Source of the DNA: an uncultured Megamonas sp. | Lineage (GTDB): Bacteria; Bacillota_C; Negativicutes; Selenomonadales; Selenomonadaceae | Assembly: GCA_900556715.1 (NCBI GenBank) | Contig: USPM01000001.1 | Span: 1 to 64,000 of the forward strand | Length of the DNA: 64,000 bases | Direction: 5' to 3' | Shown here: positions 37,162 through 45,974 of the stretch, piece by piece | Layout of the letters: each line of letters opens with the position of its first letter | Numbering within the stretch: the first letter of the stretch is position 1 | Position numbers and translations under genes: made by a program | Notes under the pieces: model-generated | The model's database searches: none | What the model saw: the letters and a program-made list of their open reading frames with translations, nothing else | Told to the model about the DNA's origin: nothing

Positions 37162-39648
37162 ATGAATTTACAAGAAAAAATAATGGAATATATGCAAACT
37201 AAGGCTAAAAGACCGATGAGTCAAGAAGATTTATTATATGCTTTAGCTTTAGAAGCAGATGAAATAAGACAATTGCCAACTGCTATGGAAGAATTAGAGA
37301 AGAAAAATTTACTCATTCAAAATAGAAGTGGTTTATTTGGTTTGCCAAAACATATGAATTTAGTTGTAGGTAAAATGAGCATCACGTCTAAAGGCTTTGG
37401 CTTTGTTATTCCAGATAATGGATTAGAAGAAGGCAAAGCTAAAGTTGATGATATTTTCATTCCTGCTGGTATGTTAAATTCAGCGATGAATAATGATAAA
37501 GTATTAGTACGCATCACTACTGAAAGAAGTAATTTTTCTAAGCGTGAAGGTGAAGTAATTCGCATTTTAGAGCGTGCTAATAATAAAGTTGTAGGTACTT
37601 TTGAGAGCAGTAGAACTTTTGGTTTTGTAGTTCCAGATGATAATCGTTTAAATCAAGATATTTTTATTGAAGGTCGTAATTTTAATGGAGCAAAAGTGGG
37701 CATGAAAGTAGTGGCTGAAATCACTAAATGGCCTACGAAAAATCACAGTCCAGAAGGTAAGATTGTAGAAGTTTTGGGGAAAATAGGTGCTCCTGGTGTA
37801 GATATTTTATCTGTAATGCGTCAATATGATTTGGCAGAGCAATTTCCTGTAGATGTACAAGAAGAAGCTAAACAAATTGAACAAGTACCTAGTAAAGCAG
37901 AATGTAATAAACGTAAAGATAGACGCCATTTACAAATAGTAACTATTGATGGTGAAGATGCTAAGGACTTAGATGATGGTGTTTATGCTGAAAAATTGCC
38001 AAATGGTAATTTTTTCTTAGGTGTGTATATTGCTGATGTCAGTCATTATGTAAAAGCTTTTTCACCTTTAGATAAAGAAGCTTATAATCGTGGTACAAGT
38101 GTATATTTGGCGGATAGAGTTATTCCTATGTTACCTGTAGAATTATCTAATGGTATCTGTAGTTTAAATGCTGGTGAAGATAGACTTTCCATGTGTGCGG
38201 AAATGGAAATCGACGCAAATGGTACTGTGATCAAATACGATATTTTCCCTACAGTTATTCATGTATATCGCCGATTAACTTATAAGTTAGTAAATCGTAT
38301 CTTAGTAGAAAAAGATACGCAAATGGTTGAAGATAACCAAGATATTTTGCCATTGTTGCATAATTTAGAAGCAGTATATAAAGTTTTAAATAAACGACGT
38401 CAAATGCGTGGCTCTATAGATTTTGATATTCCTGAAGTTAAAGTAAAATTAAATGCTAAAGGTCAAGCTGTAGGCCTTGTAAAACGTGAACATGGCTTAG
38501 GTGAATCTATCATTGAAGAATGTATGTTAGTGGCGAATGAAACCGTAGCTGAACATATGGCTAGAAAAGAATTGCCTTTTATTTATCGTGTGCATGAAGA
38601 ACCTGTAGAAGATAAAATGTTTGCCTTAAATGAATTATTGGCTAATTTTAATTTACATCTTAATCGCAATACTGAAGGTGAAATTGAGCCTAGAGCTATT
38701 CAAGAAGTATTAAATTCTATAAAAGGAAAACCAGAAGAAAAAATCATTTCTGCTGTAGCTTTACGTAGTATGCAACAAGCTAAGTATAAGGCAGAAAATT
38801 TGGGGCATTTTGGTTTGGCTGCTAAATATTATACGCATTTTACTTCACCGATTAGACGTTATCCAGATTTAATCGTTCATCGTTTATTAAAAGAACAATT
38901 AAGTGGAAAAATGACAGCAGAACGTCAAGAAAAGTTAAAATCAAGATTACCTGAAGTAGCTACACATACATCTAAACAAGAACGAGTGGCTACAGAAGCG
39001 GAACGCGAGACAACTTTAATTAAAGAAATCGAATATATGGCTCGTTTCTTGGGTGATGAATTCCATGGTATTATCAGTGGTGTTACAGCTTTTGGCATTT
39101 TTGTAGAATTAGATAATGGTGTCGAAGGTCTAGTTCATGTATCTACTATGGTAAATGATTATTATGAATATGTAGAAAAAGAATATGCTCTTGTTGGTGA
39201 AATGACTAATTTCAGATATCGTTTAGGTGATGAAGTAACTGTTATTTTGACAAGGGCAAGTATAAAAGAGCGTGCTATTGATTTTATCTTAAAAGATAAT
39301 GGTAAAATGCCTCTTGTTTTTGAAGATGATATAATCGCTAAACCATTTTTTACAGAAATTAATAATAATGTAAAAAAAGATTTAAAGATAAAAGAAAATT
39401 TTGCTAGAGAAAATAAAGCTAGTAAAAAGCAAGCGGATAAATATAAACGCAAAAAACGTAAAGATAAAGAGCATAAAAAAATAGAGGAGAAAAAGAAAAA
39501 ATCTATTACTAAGATAGAAAGCAAGAAAAAAGATAACAAGAAAAGTGCTTTTTATGATAAAATCTATACGAAGAAATCTCGCAAAAAAAGTGGATCTAAA
39601 GAACGTGTGCGAGATAGAGTTTCAAAAGGCAAACGCCGTAAGAAATAA
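37162..39648 (+). CDS. rnr: Ribonuclease R
   Basis: 828 residues. An N-terminal winged-helix part (KAKRPMSQEDLLYAL) is followed by cold-shock domains (MSITSKGFGFVIPDN and FESSRTFGFVVPDD). The RNB catalytic domain has DGEDAKDLDDGVYAE with the metal aspartates and HFTSPIRRYPDLIVHR. An S1 domain (FHGIISGVTAFGIFVELDNGVEGLVHVS) precedes a very lysine-rich tail of about 100 residues. It degrades structured RNA 3' to 5' and works with SmpB/tmRNA on stalled messages; smpB follows 30 bp later. Confidence 0.96.
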   Translation: MNLQEKIMEYMQTKAKRPMSQEDLLYALALEADEIRQLPTAMEELEKKNLLIQNRSGLFGLPKHMNLVVGKMSITSKGFGFVIPDNGLEEGKAKVDDIFIPAGMLNSAMNNDKVLVRITTERSNFSKREGEVIRILERANNKVVGTFESSRTFGFVVPDDNRLNQDIFIEGRNFNGAKVGMKVVAEITKWPTKNHSPEGKIVEVLGKIGAPGVDILSVMRQYDLAEQFPVDVQEEAKQIEQVPSKAECNKRKDRRHLQIVTIDGEDAKDLDDGVYAEKLPNGNFFLGVYIADVSHYVKAFSPLDKEAYNRGTSVYLADRVIPMLPVELSNGICSLNAGEDRLSMCAEMEIDANGTVIKYDIFPTVIHVYRRLTYKLVNRILVEKDTQMVEDNQDILPLLHNLEAVYKVLNKRRQMRGSIDFDIPEVKVKLNAKGQAVGLVKREHGLGESIIEECMLVANETVAEHMARKELPFIYRVHEEPVEDKMFALNELLANFNLHLNRNTEGEIEPRAIQEVLNSIKGKPEEKIISAVALRSMQQAKYKAENLGHFGLAAKYYTHFTSPIRRYPDLIVHRLLKEQLSGKMTAERQEKLKSRLPEVATHTSKQERVATEAERETTLIKEIEYMARFLGDEFHGIISGVTAFGIFVELDNGVEGLVHVSTMVNDYYEYVEKEYALVGEMTNFRYRLGDEVTVILTRASIKERAIDFILKDNGKMPLVFEDDIIAKPFFTEINNNVKKDLKIKENFARENKASKKQADKYKRKKRKDKEHKKIEEKKKKSITKIESKKKDNKKSAFYDKIYTKKSRKKSGSKERVRDRVSKGKRRKK

Positions 39649-39678
39649 ATATTTTAGATAATAAGTAAGGTTGATTTT

Positions 39679-40152
39679 ATGGGAAAGAAAAATGCAAGTG
39701 TAAAAATTGTTTGTGAAAATAGAAAGGCTCGTCATGATTATTTTATTCATGAAACATATGAAGCTGGAATTGTTTTAGTGGGTACAGAAGTTAAATCTCT
39801 TCGTGCTGGTAAAGCTAATTTAAAAGATAGCTTTGCTAAAATCAAAAATAATGAAATCTTTTTAGATAATATGCACATCAGCCCTTATGAACAGGGAAAT
39901 ATTTTCAATCATGATCCACTTCGTGCTAGAAAATTACTGATGCATAAAATGGAAATAGTGAAATTATCCAGTAAGATCAAAGAAAAAGGTTTTACGTTAG
40001 TACCATTAAAAGTTTATTTTAGCAAAGGTAGAGCAAAAGTTGCTTTAGGTCTTGCTACTGGTAAGAAAAATTATGATAAACGTCAAGCTTTAGCAGAAAA
40101 AGCTGCCAAACGTGATGTTGAACGTGCATTGAAGGAACGTCAAAAATATTAA
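39679..40152 (+). CDS. smpB: SsrA-binding protein SmpB
   Basis: 157 residues. Begins with [35 protein letters not shown], continues with [10 protein letters not shown] and ends with [24 protein letters not shown], all typical. It delivers tmRNA to stalled ribosomes. It follows rnr, as in most Firmicutes. No ssrA gene follows: mltG starts 33 bp later. Confidence 0.97.
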   Translation: MGKKNASVKIVCENRKARHDYFIHETYEAGIVLVGTEVKSLRAGKANLKDSFAKIKNNEIFLDNMHISPYEQGNIFNHDPLRARKLLMHKMEIVKLSSKIKEKGFTLVPLKVYFSKGRAKVALGLATGKKNYDKRQALAEKAAKRDVERALKERQKY

Positions 40153-40184
40153 ATATAGCTAAGTGAGATGGTGATTAATTATTT

Positions 40185-41219
40185 ATGTGGGAAAAGATAA
40201 AATCTATATTAACTACTACTAAATATCAAGTTCGAATTGGCTTGGCTGTAGTATTAATATTTTTAGGCGGATATAATTTATTTTTCATCGGTGATGATGA
40301 AGGTCATGGCGATAATATTTCTATAAATATAGAAAGTGGCATGTCTACAGCAGAAATTGCTCAAAATTTGCAAGAACATGCTATAATAAACAATGGTCTT
40401 GGTTTTCGCATTTTAGCTCGCTTGGAAGGTAAAGATACCCAATTTAAAGAAGGAATTTATTATTTTCGCGTAGGTATGAATATAAATTCTGTACTTGATA
40501 GATTGGTTCAAGGACCAGAAAGTCAAGTGGTGAGAATAACTATTCCAGAAGGTTTCACTGTAGAAGATATTGCTAATTTATTAGAAAAAGAAAATTTGAC
40601 TACAAAAGAAGAATTTTGTAAGGTAGCAAAAGATTATACTCCATATGATTATATGAAAGAAGCTACAGAAAATAAGGATATCAAATATGCTGTAGAGGGT
40701 TTTTTATTTCCTGATACTTACGATATTGATAGGTCTTATGGTGCAAAACAAATCATGCAAATCATGGTAGATAATTTTGACCATAGATTAAATAGTAAAA
40801 TGCGTGAACGTGCTAAAGAGGAAAATTTATCTATTTTTAAATTAGTAACTATGGCATCTTTAGTGGAAAAAGAAGCTAAGTTTGCAGAAGATAGACCAAT
40901 TATTGCTGATGTATTTTTCAAACGACTAGAAAATCATATGATGTTACAATCTGATGCGACTATCCAATATGCTTTAGATGAACATAAGGAAGAATTTAGC
41001 ATTGAAGATACAAAGCTTGATTCTCCATATAATACGTATCAACATGAAGGTTTGACGCCAGGCCCTATTGGAAATCCTGGTCTTGCTTCTATTGAGGCTG
41101 TGTTATATCCAGCAAATACAGATTATTTGTATTTTGTGGCAGATAGTGAAGGGCATAATCATTATAGTGTAACGTATGATGAACATTTAAAAGTTATTGA
41201 TGAAATATATGGTGAATAA
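40185..41219 (+). CDS. mltG: Endolytic transglycosylase MltG
   Basis: 344 residues. One N-terminal membrane helix (VRIGLAVVLIFLGGYNLFFIG), a LysM-like segment, then the YceG domain with ITIPEGFTVEDIANLL, VEGFLFPDTYDI and the catalytic glutamate in ASLVEKEA (E228). The end has PYNTYQHEGLTPGPIGNPG. It cleaves nascent peptidoglycan strands and is thought to set their length. It precedes trmR and trhP, matching the yrrL-yrrM-yrrN/O order of Bacillus subtilis. Confidence 0.94.
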   Translation: MWEKIKSILTTTKYQVRIGLAVVLIFLGGYNLFFIGDDEGHGDNISINIESGMSTAEIAQNLQEHAIINNGLGFRILARLEGKDTQFKEGIYYFRVGMNINSVLDRLVQGPESQVVRITIPEGFTVEDIANLLEKENLTTKEEFCKVAKDYTPYDYMKEATENKDIKYAVEGFLFPDTYDIDRSYGAKQIMQIMVDNFDHRLNSKMRERAKEENLSIFKLVTMASLVEKEAKFAEDRPIIADVFFKRLENHMMLQSDATIQYALDEHKEEFSIEDTKLDSPYNTYQHEGLTPGPIGNPGLASIEAVLYPANTDYLYFVADSEGHNHYSVTYDEHLKVIDEIYGE

Positions 41220-41243
41220 ATAATAATTAAGAGGAATTAAAAC

Positions 41244-41846
41244 GTGGAAGCTTTATTTAAGCAAATGGAAGATTTTGCAAAAGAAAATAAAGTACCAATC
41301 ATCAATGAAAACGGCAGAAAAGTTTTTATTGATATAATAAAAAAATATAAGCCACAAAGAGTTTTAGAAATTGGTACTGCGATAGGATATTCTGCACTAT
41401 TAACTATTTATTATGGTGCAGAAAATGCAAAGATTATTTCTTTGGAATTAGATGAGGATCGTGCAACACAAGCTCAAAATTTTATAAATCAATCTAAATA
41501 CAAGGATCAGATTGAAATAATCTTAGGTGATGCTGCTGAAAATATAGGAAAGCTAGATAAAAATTATAAATTTGATATGGTTTTTATCGATGCAGCGAAA
41601 GGGCAATATCCTGATTATTTAAAAAAAGTATTGCCATTATTAGCTGATGATGGAATTATCTTGGCTGATAATGTATTATTCCGTGGATATGTAATGAGTG
41701 AAGAAAAGCCCCCTCGTCGATATAAGACTATTGTAAAAAGATTGCGTGAATACATTGCTATGGTAAGTGATACAGATAAATTTACAACAGAGATTTTTGA
41801 AAATGGCGATGGCTTAGCTTTAACTAAAAGATTGAAAACTAATTAA
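41244..41846 (+). CDS. trmR: tRNA 5-hydroxyuridine methyltransferase (O-methyltransferase family)
   Basis: 200 residues, class I SAM-dependent O-methyltransferase. SAM loop VLEIGTAIGYSALLTIYYG, then ISLELDEDRATQA and DMVFIDAAKGQYPDYL; ADNVLFRGYV follows. TrmR (YrrM) methylates ho5U34 to mo5U34 in tRNA in Bacillus subtilis; the assignment rests on sequence type plus its place between mltG and trhP. The start codon is GTG behind AGAGGAAT. The neighbour supplies the hydroxylated substrate. Confidence 0.88.
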   Translation: MEALFKQMEDFAKENKVPIINENGRKVFIDIIKKYKPQRVLEIGTAIGYSALLTIYYGAENAKIISLELDEDRATQAQNFINQSKYKDQIEIILGDAAENIGKLDKNYKFDMVFIDAAKGQYPDYLKKVLPLLADDGIILADNVLFRGYVMSEEKPPRRYKTIVKRLREYIAMVSDTDKFTTEIFENGDGLALTKRLKTN

Positions 41847-41861
41847 TTATTTGGAGGAACA

Positions 41862-43106
41862 ATGCAAAATACAATAAAAAAACCTGAATTATTAGCACCA
41901 GCAGGAAATTTAGAAAAATTGAAAATGGCTATTTTATATGGAGCAGATGCTGTATATCTTGGCGGAAAACGTTTTGGGCTTCGTGCTTATGGCGGTAATT
42001 TTTCTAAAGAAGAAATGATTGAAGGCGTTAAATTTGCTCATGAACGTGGTAGAAAAGTTTATGTAACAGCAAATATTTTTCCGCATAATAATGATATAAA
42101 TGAGATTTTACCATATCTACAAGAATTGGTAGAGGTTGGAGTTGATGCTGTTTTAGTATCTGATATTGGTTTATTCATGCTCATAAAAAATGAAGTACCT
42201 GGTCTTGAAGTACATGTTAGTACACAGGCTAATAATACTAATTGGAGAGCTGTCAAAGCATGGCAAGATTTAGGAGCAGAACGCGTTGTATTAGCTCGTG
42301 AACTTTCCTTTGCTGAAATAAAGGAAATTCGCGAAAAAACTGATGTAGAATTAGAAATGTTTGTACATGGTGCAATGTGTATTTCTTATTCTGGTCGTTG
42401 CTTAATCAGTAATTATTTAACAGGTAGAGATTCTAATCGTGGAGCATGCACACAACCTTGCCGTTGGAAATATAATTTGACTGAAGAAAAACGTCCTGGT
42501 CAATTTTTCCCTGTAACTGAAGATGAAAATGGAACATATTTCTTTAATTCTAAAGATATGTGTTTGCTTCCTTATCTAAAAGACATCATTGAATGTGGTG
42601 TAGATAGTTTAAAAATTGAAGGTCGTATGAAATCTATTCATTATGTAGCTAGCGTAGTAAGTGCATATCGTCATGCTATTGATAGTTATTTTGAAAATCC
42701 AGAAGAATTTACGATCAAACAAGAATGGATAGATGAATTAAATAAAGTTTCTCATCGTGAATATACAAGTGGTTTCTCTTATCATAAAACTTCTTGTGAT
42801 GATCAAATCTATAATACAACATCTTATGAACATACATCTGATTTTGTAGGCTTAGTACTTGATTATGATGAAGAAACAAAAATTGCTACTATACAGCAAC
42901 GTAATCATTTAACCGTTGGACAAGAAATAGAATTCTTCCAGCCTGATGCACCTTTATTTAAACAAACTATTACAGAAATGTTTAATGATGAAGGTATTTC
43001 CATAGAAGTAGCACCACATCCACAACAGATTATAACTATGAAAATGGATAAGCCTGTTGTGCCATATACAATTTTAAGACGTGATGTAGTTACTGAAGAA
43101 AATTAA
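41862..43106 (+). CDS. trhP: tRNA hydroxylation protein TrhP, U32 family
   Basis: 414 residues. Opens with PELLAPAGNLEKLKMAILYGADAVYLGG. The cysteine block is MCISYSGRCLIS, then RGACTQPCRWKYNL. Next comes FNSKDMCLLPYL with SLKIEGRMKSIHYVA. These match TrhP (YegQ/YrrO), which makes ho5U34 in tRNA from prephenate-dependent chemistry. Bacillus has two genes (yrrN and yrrO) here; this window has one, most like the longer YrrO. It sits 16 bp after trmR, which methylates its product. A C-terminal beta domain (IATIQQRNHLTVGQEIEFF) is present. Confidence 0.9.
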   Translation: MQNTIKKPELLAPAGNLEKLKMAILYGADAVYLGGKRFGLRAYGGNFSKEEMIEGVKFAHERGRKVYVTANIFPHNNDINEILPYLQELVEVGVDAVLVSDIGLFMLIKNEVPGLEVHVSTQANNTNWRAVKAWQDLGAERVVLARELSFAEIKEIREKTDVELEMFVHGAMCISYSGRCLISNYLTGRDSNRGACTQPCRWKYNLTEEKRPGQFFPVTEDENGTYFFNSKDMCLLPYLKDIIECGVDSLKIEGRMKSIHYVASVVSAYRHAIDSYFENPEEFTIKQEWIDELNKVSHREYTSGFSYHKTSCDDQIYNTTSYEHTSDFVGLVLDYDEETKIATIQQRNHLTVGQEIEFFQPDAPLFKQTITEMFNDEGISIEVAPHPQQIITMKMDKPVVPYTILRRDVVTEEN

Positions 43107-43110
43107 ATAA

Positions 43111-43156
43111 AAAAAGCGTTATAATCATTTATTTACAGATTATAACGCTTTTTTTA
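43111..43156. terminator. Bidirectional intrinsic terminator after trhP
   Basis: Perfect 16-bp stem AAAAAGCGTTATAATC (43111-43126) and GATTATAACGCTTTTT (43138-43153) with T run. It also ends the convergent HxlR gene. Confidence 0.92.
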
Positions 43157-43483
43157 TTGAGATAGTTTCATTTGATAAGCTTCGCCCCAAGTTTTCATTG
43201 CTTCTAGAATAGGTTTTAAACTAATACCTGTTTCGGTTAAAGTGTATTCAACACGTGGAGGAACTTCAGCATATACTGTTCGATAAATAAGACCGTTTTT
43301 TTCCATATCTCTTAATTGAGTTGTTAACACTTTTTGAGAAATATTTCCTAGAGATTTTTTTAGTTCACCAAATCTTTTTGTTCCTGAAGCTAAATCACGT
43401 AAAATTAATACTTTCCATTTATCACCTATTAACATAAGTGTTGTTTCTACAGGACATTGGGGTAAATTTTTTGTTTTTAGCAT
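43154..43483 (-). CDS. HxlR family transcriptional regulator
   Basis: 110 residues from ATG 43483; the frame is open further up but lacks a ribosome site. Winged HTH: CPVETTLMLIGDKWKVLILRDLASGTKRFGELKKSLGNISQKVLTTQLRDMEKNGLI, followed by the wing VPPRVEYTLTETG. A single N-terminal cysteine (LPQCPVE) sits where redox-sensing HxlR proteins such as YodB and QorR keep theirs, so quinone or oxidant sensing is plausible. It diverges from a small flavin oxidase gene, and an inverted repeat lies between. Confidence 0.9.
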   Translation of the reverse strand: MLKTKNLPQCPVETTLMLIGDKWKVLILRDLASGTKRFGELKKSLGNISQKVLTTQLRDMEKNGLIYRTVYAEVPPRVEYTLTETGISLKPILEAMKTWGEAYQMKLSQ

Positions 43484-43603
43484 AATATGTTCACCATTTC
43501 TAGATAAATTATTATTTATTATATAAATGAAAATTAAGAAAGTCAATTTATGAATTATATTTAAAAATTTTTATCTATAAAAAATCCTATAGTTTATATA
43601 ATT

Positions 43604-43619
43604 GTTACTTAGAGGTAAC
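43604..43619. promoter_or_regulatory. Candidate HxlR operator
   Basis: GTTAC-TTAGAG-GTAAC is an inverted repeat in the divergent region between the HxlR and flavin oxidase genes, about 95 bp upstream of the latter. Function is inferred. Confidence 0.45.
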
Positions 43620-43714
43620 TAAATAACAAAAAAGTGCTTACTTTACAGCTATATATAGCGAGTATAAAATAAGTTTTGCAAAGATAAAGCAGTTAAATTT
43701 TTTAGGAGGTTTTT

Positions 43715-44113
43715 ATGATGAAAAAAGTAATTGAATTTTTACAGCAAAATCCTGTACAATATCTTGCTACAGTTGGTAGAGATGGCAAAGCAAAATGTAG
43801 ACCATTTATGTTTGTTTTGGCAACAGATAATAAACTTTGGTTTAGCACAAATAATACTAAAGATGTTTATAAAGATATGCAAAAAAATCCATATATTGAA
43901 ATATCTATTGCTTCTCCTCAATATGCATGGCTTCGTTTAAATGGAAAAGTTGTTTTTGAAGAAAATAAGGAAATAAAAGAAGCTTGTATGAATAATCCTA
44001 TTATTAAAAGTCAGTATAAAACAGCAGATAATCCTATTTTTAAAGTATTTTATCTAGAAAATCCTCATGGCACAATAGCTGATTTTTCTGGCAGAGAACC
44101 ATATGTTTTTTGA
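43715..44113 (+). CDS. Pyridoxamine 5'-phosphate oxidase family protein
   Basis: 132 residues with the split-barrel FMN-binding pattern: YLATVGRDGKAKCRPFMFVLATDNKLWFSTNNTKDVYKDM then NPYIEISIASPQYAWLRLNGKVVF. Small members of this family bind FMN, F420 or heme and reduce or oxidise various substrates; the reaction here is unknown. AGGAGG lies 5 nt before the start. Divergent from the HxlR regulator, which probably controls it. Confidence 0.85.
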   Translation: MMKKVIEFLQQNPVQYLATVGRDGKAKCRPFMFVLATDNKLWFSTNNTKDVYKDMQKNPYIEISIASPQYAWLRLNGKVVFEENKEIKEACMNNPIIKSQYKTADNPIFKVFYLENPHGTIADFSGREPYVF

Positions 44114-44117
44114 GTAA

Positions 44118-44156
44118 AAAAGCAAGATACTAAGTAATTGTATCTTGCTTTTCTAT
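44118..44156. terminator. Bidirectional intrinsic terminator
   Basis: 13-bp stem AAAAGCAAGATAC (44118-44130) and GTATCTTGCTTTT (44140-44152), between the convergent flavin oxidase and thiamine pyrophosphokinase genes. Confidence 0.9.
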
Positions 44157-44167
44157 TAAAATGATTT

Positions 44168-44878
44168 TTATTCAAAATATAGATATACACCTAGTATACC
44201 TTGTTTTTGAGATATCCAGATGGTATTTTCTTTGCTATCTATTTCATTGCTGACAGCATAAGGAAGATTATTATTGAGCATGACTTGGTCAAGTGGCCAA
44301 TATACACCATCAATACTGACACCACTAGACGTACCACATAAAGGAAGAAGAGAAATAGCTTTAGGATGTTGTTTGAGATTTAATGTTAAGTGTTCTTCAT
44401 TATGTAAAAAGAACAATATTTCCTTATCATCGGCGATACAGCCATAAAAATTTGATTTTAACATACCGTTAAAGCTGAATATACTGCTAAAAGCATGGTC
44501 AAAGCGTCCACCCCATGCACCTGTTAAAATAACAGTTGATGCAGGATATTTATCATCTATTATTTGTAGTGCTAATTGTGTATCAGTAACATCTTTTTTG
44601 GTGGGAACTTTTGTTATAGTTACATTGTTATCCACTGCCCATTGCCATGCTTCAGAAGAGGCACTATCACCATCACCTATCAATTGGACTGGTTTGATAT
44701 TTGCTTGCTTACAGATATCTATACCATGGTCAGCACAAAACACGTCTTTTCCTTCACTGATAGATTTTAACCATTGTGCATCAGGAGCATTACCTCCGCT
44801 CACTAAAATTATTTGATTTTCAGGTATTTTATAACCAAATTTTGCTATTAATTGGGGAAGTTCAAGTATATTATTCAT
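44168..44878 (-). CDS. Thiamine pyrophosphokinase
   Basis: 236 residues. Motifs of thiamine diphosphokinase (ThiN/Tpk): ILVSGGNAPDAQWL, CADHGIDICKQANIKPVQLIGDGDSAS, VPTKKDVTDTQLALQI and ILTGAWGGRFDHAFS. The C-terminal thiamine-binding part includes SLLPLCGTSSGVSIDGVYWPL. It converts thiamine and ATP to thiamine pyrophosphate. Its start overlaps the end of the AraC-type gene by 8 bp, so the two are co-translated. No TPP riboswitch precedes this pair, unlike thiSFGH. Confidence 0.92.
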   Translation of the reverse strand: MNNILELPQLIAKFGYKIPENQIILVSGGNAPDAQWLKSISEGKDVFCADHGIDICKQANIKPVQLIGDGDSASSEAWQWAVDNNVTITKVPTKKDVTDTQLALQIIDDKYPASTVILTGAWGGRFDHAFSSIFSFNGMLKSNFYGCIADDKEILFFLHNEEHLTLNLKQHPKAISLLPLCGTSSGVSIDGVYWPLDQVMLNNNLPYAVSNEIDSKENTIWISQKQGILGVYLYFE

Positions 44879-45758
44879 ATTGTTTAGCCTCTTTATATAT
44901 ATCTATTCTTTCATTTAGAGATTTTTTAAACTCTCTAGGTGTTTGTTTAAATATCTGTTTAAATGTTCTTGAAAAGGTGGAGTAATCTTTAAAACCACAA
45001 TCAAAACATATCTGCGTTAAAGCTATTCCAGATTTAATCTTTTCTTTGGCAAATATTAAACGTTTATTTAATATATATTGATGAATACTGTAACCTGTTT
45101 TTAATTTAAATTTTCTCATTAAATAATATTTGCTTACAAAAAAGCGATTGGCTAAGTAATCAATATTTAATTCTGTAAATAAATGTTCATTTATATAGTC
45201 AATGACTGAGTTTATGGTTTTATCATAAGAAACTTTATGATAAATAGTTAAATTTTTATTATCATTGATGATAGCTCTATTTATTAAAATCATGAATTCC
45301 AAAAACTTTAAGTTATTATATAAATTATGGGCAAATCCTGTATCATTAGAAGATAGCTCTAAATTTTGTATCTGTTTTAAAATATCATTTTCATTAATAT
45401 TATCCAAGTTCATAACGTATGAATTGTTATCTTGTGTGTATTTAAAACAAAAATCTAATTTATCATTGTTATCTGTTTGATTCTTTAAATAGTTAGGATT
45501 AATATAGATGATAATGCGTTCATATGTTGTTGTATCATTGATTATTGGATAATGAATGCAATTATGGGGAACAAAGACGATATCATAAGGAAATAATTGA
45601 TATGTTTGTCCTTCAATATTATATTTAACTTTACCACTTAAAAATAAAATTATTTTATCAAATTCATGATAATGAGCTTTGAATTCCATTTTATGGACAT
45701 CTTTTAAATGAAATAATTTAAAATAAGATGTTAAATAGCCTTTTTTTTGATATTCCAT
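44871..45758 (-). CDS. AraC family transcriptional regulator
   Basis: 295 residues from ATG 45758, chosen because AGAGGG stands 6 nt before it. The N-terminal cupin-like sensor has KAHYHEFDKIILFLSGKVKYNIEGQTYQLFPYDIVFVPHNCIHYP, with metal- or ligand-binding histidines. The C-terminal double HTH is INEHLFTELNIDYLANRFFVSKYYLMRKF, then ITQICFDCGFKDYSTFSRTFKQIFKQTPREFK (with L in place of the first I). It overlaps the thiamine pyrophosphokinase gene. The ligand is unknown. Confidence 0.9.
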   Translation of the reverse strand: MEYQKKGYLTSYFKLFHLKDVHKMEFKAHYHEFDKIILFLSGKVKYNIEGQTYQLFPYDIVFVPHNCIHYPIINDTTTYERIIIYINPNYLKNQTDNNDKLDFCFKYTQDNNSYVMNLDNINENDILKQIQNLELSSNDTGFAHNLYNNLKFLEFMILINRAIINDNKNLTIYHKVSYDKTINSVIDYINEHLFTELNIDYLANRFFVSKYYLMRKFKLKTGYSIHQYILNKRLIFAKEKIKSGIALTQICFDCGFKDYSTFSRTFKQIFKQTPREFKKSLNERIDIYKEAKQYE

Positions 45759-45974
45759 AGCTATCCCTCTTTTCATAAATTATACTATACTTTATCTAAA
45801 ACTTTTTGGCAAAAATTTTTTTGTCAACTGTTAAATTATAGAGCATTTTTTGCAATATTTTTTGCATTTATCATATAGTATTTGTTATATCTATAATATA
45901 TAATATAGTCAATTTGAAGATATGCAATAAATATTCTGAGTATAGATGATTAATTATTTTAAGGAGTGGAAATA

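Noticed and set aside
39162..39539. Hydrophobic open frame on the minus strand inside rnr
   Set aside because: It is the antisense of the lysine-rich RNase R tail; AAA/AAG codons read backwards give Phe/Leu-rich artefacts. No ribosome site.
40153..40184. tmRNA (ssrA) after smpB
   Set aside because: Only 33 bp separate smpB and mltG; there is no room for ssrA and no GGGG start or tag sequence.
43739..43940. Alternative frames overlapping the flavin oxidase gene on both strands
   Set aside because: They lack ribosome sites and family resemblance, whereas the frame at 43715 has AGGAGG and a full split-barrel pattern.
45806..45827. TTGGCAAAAA/TTTTTGTCAA repeat as AraC promoter
   Set aside because: TTGACA on the minus strand has no -10 at 16-19 bp; the symmetry is mainly A and T runs.
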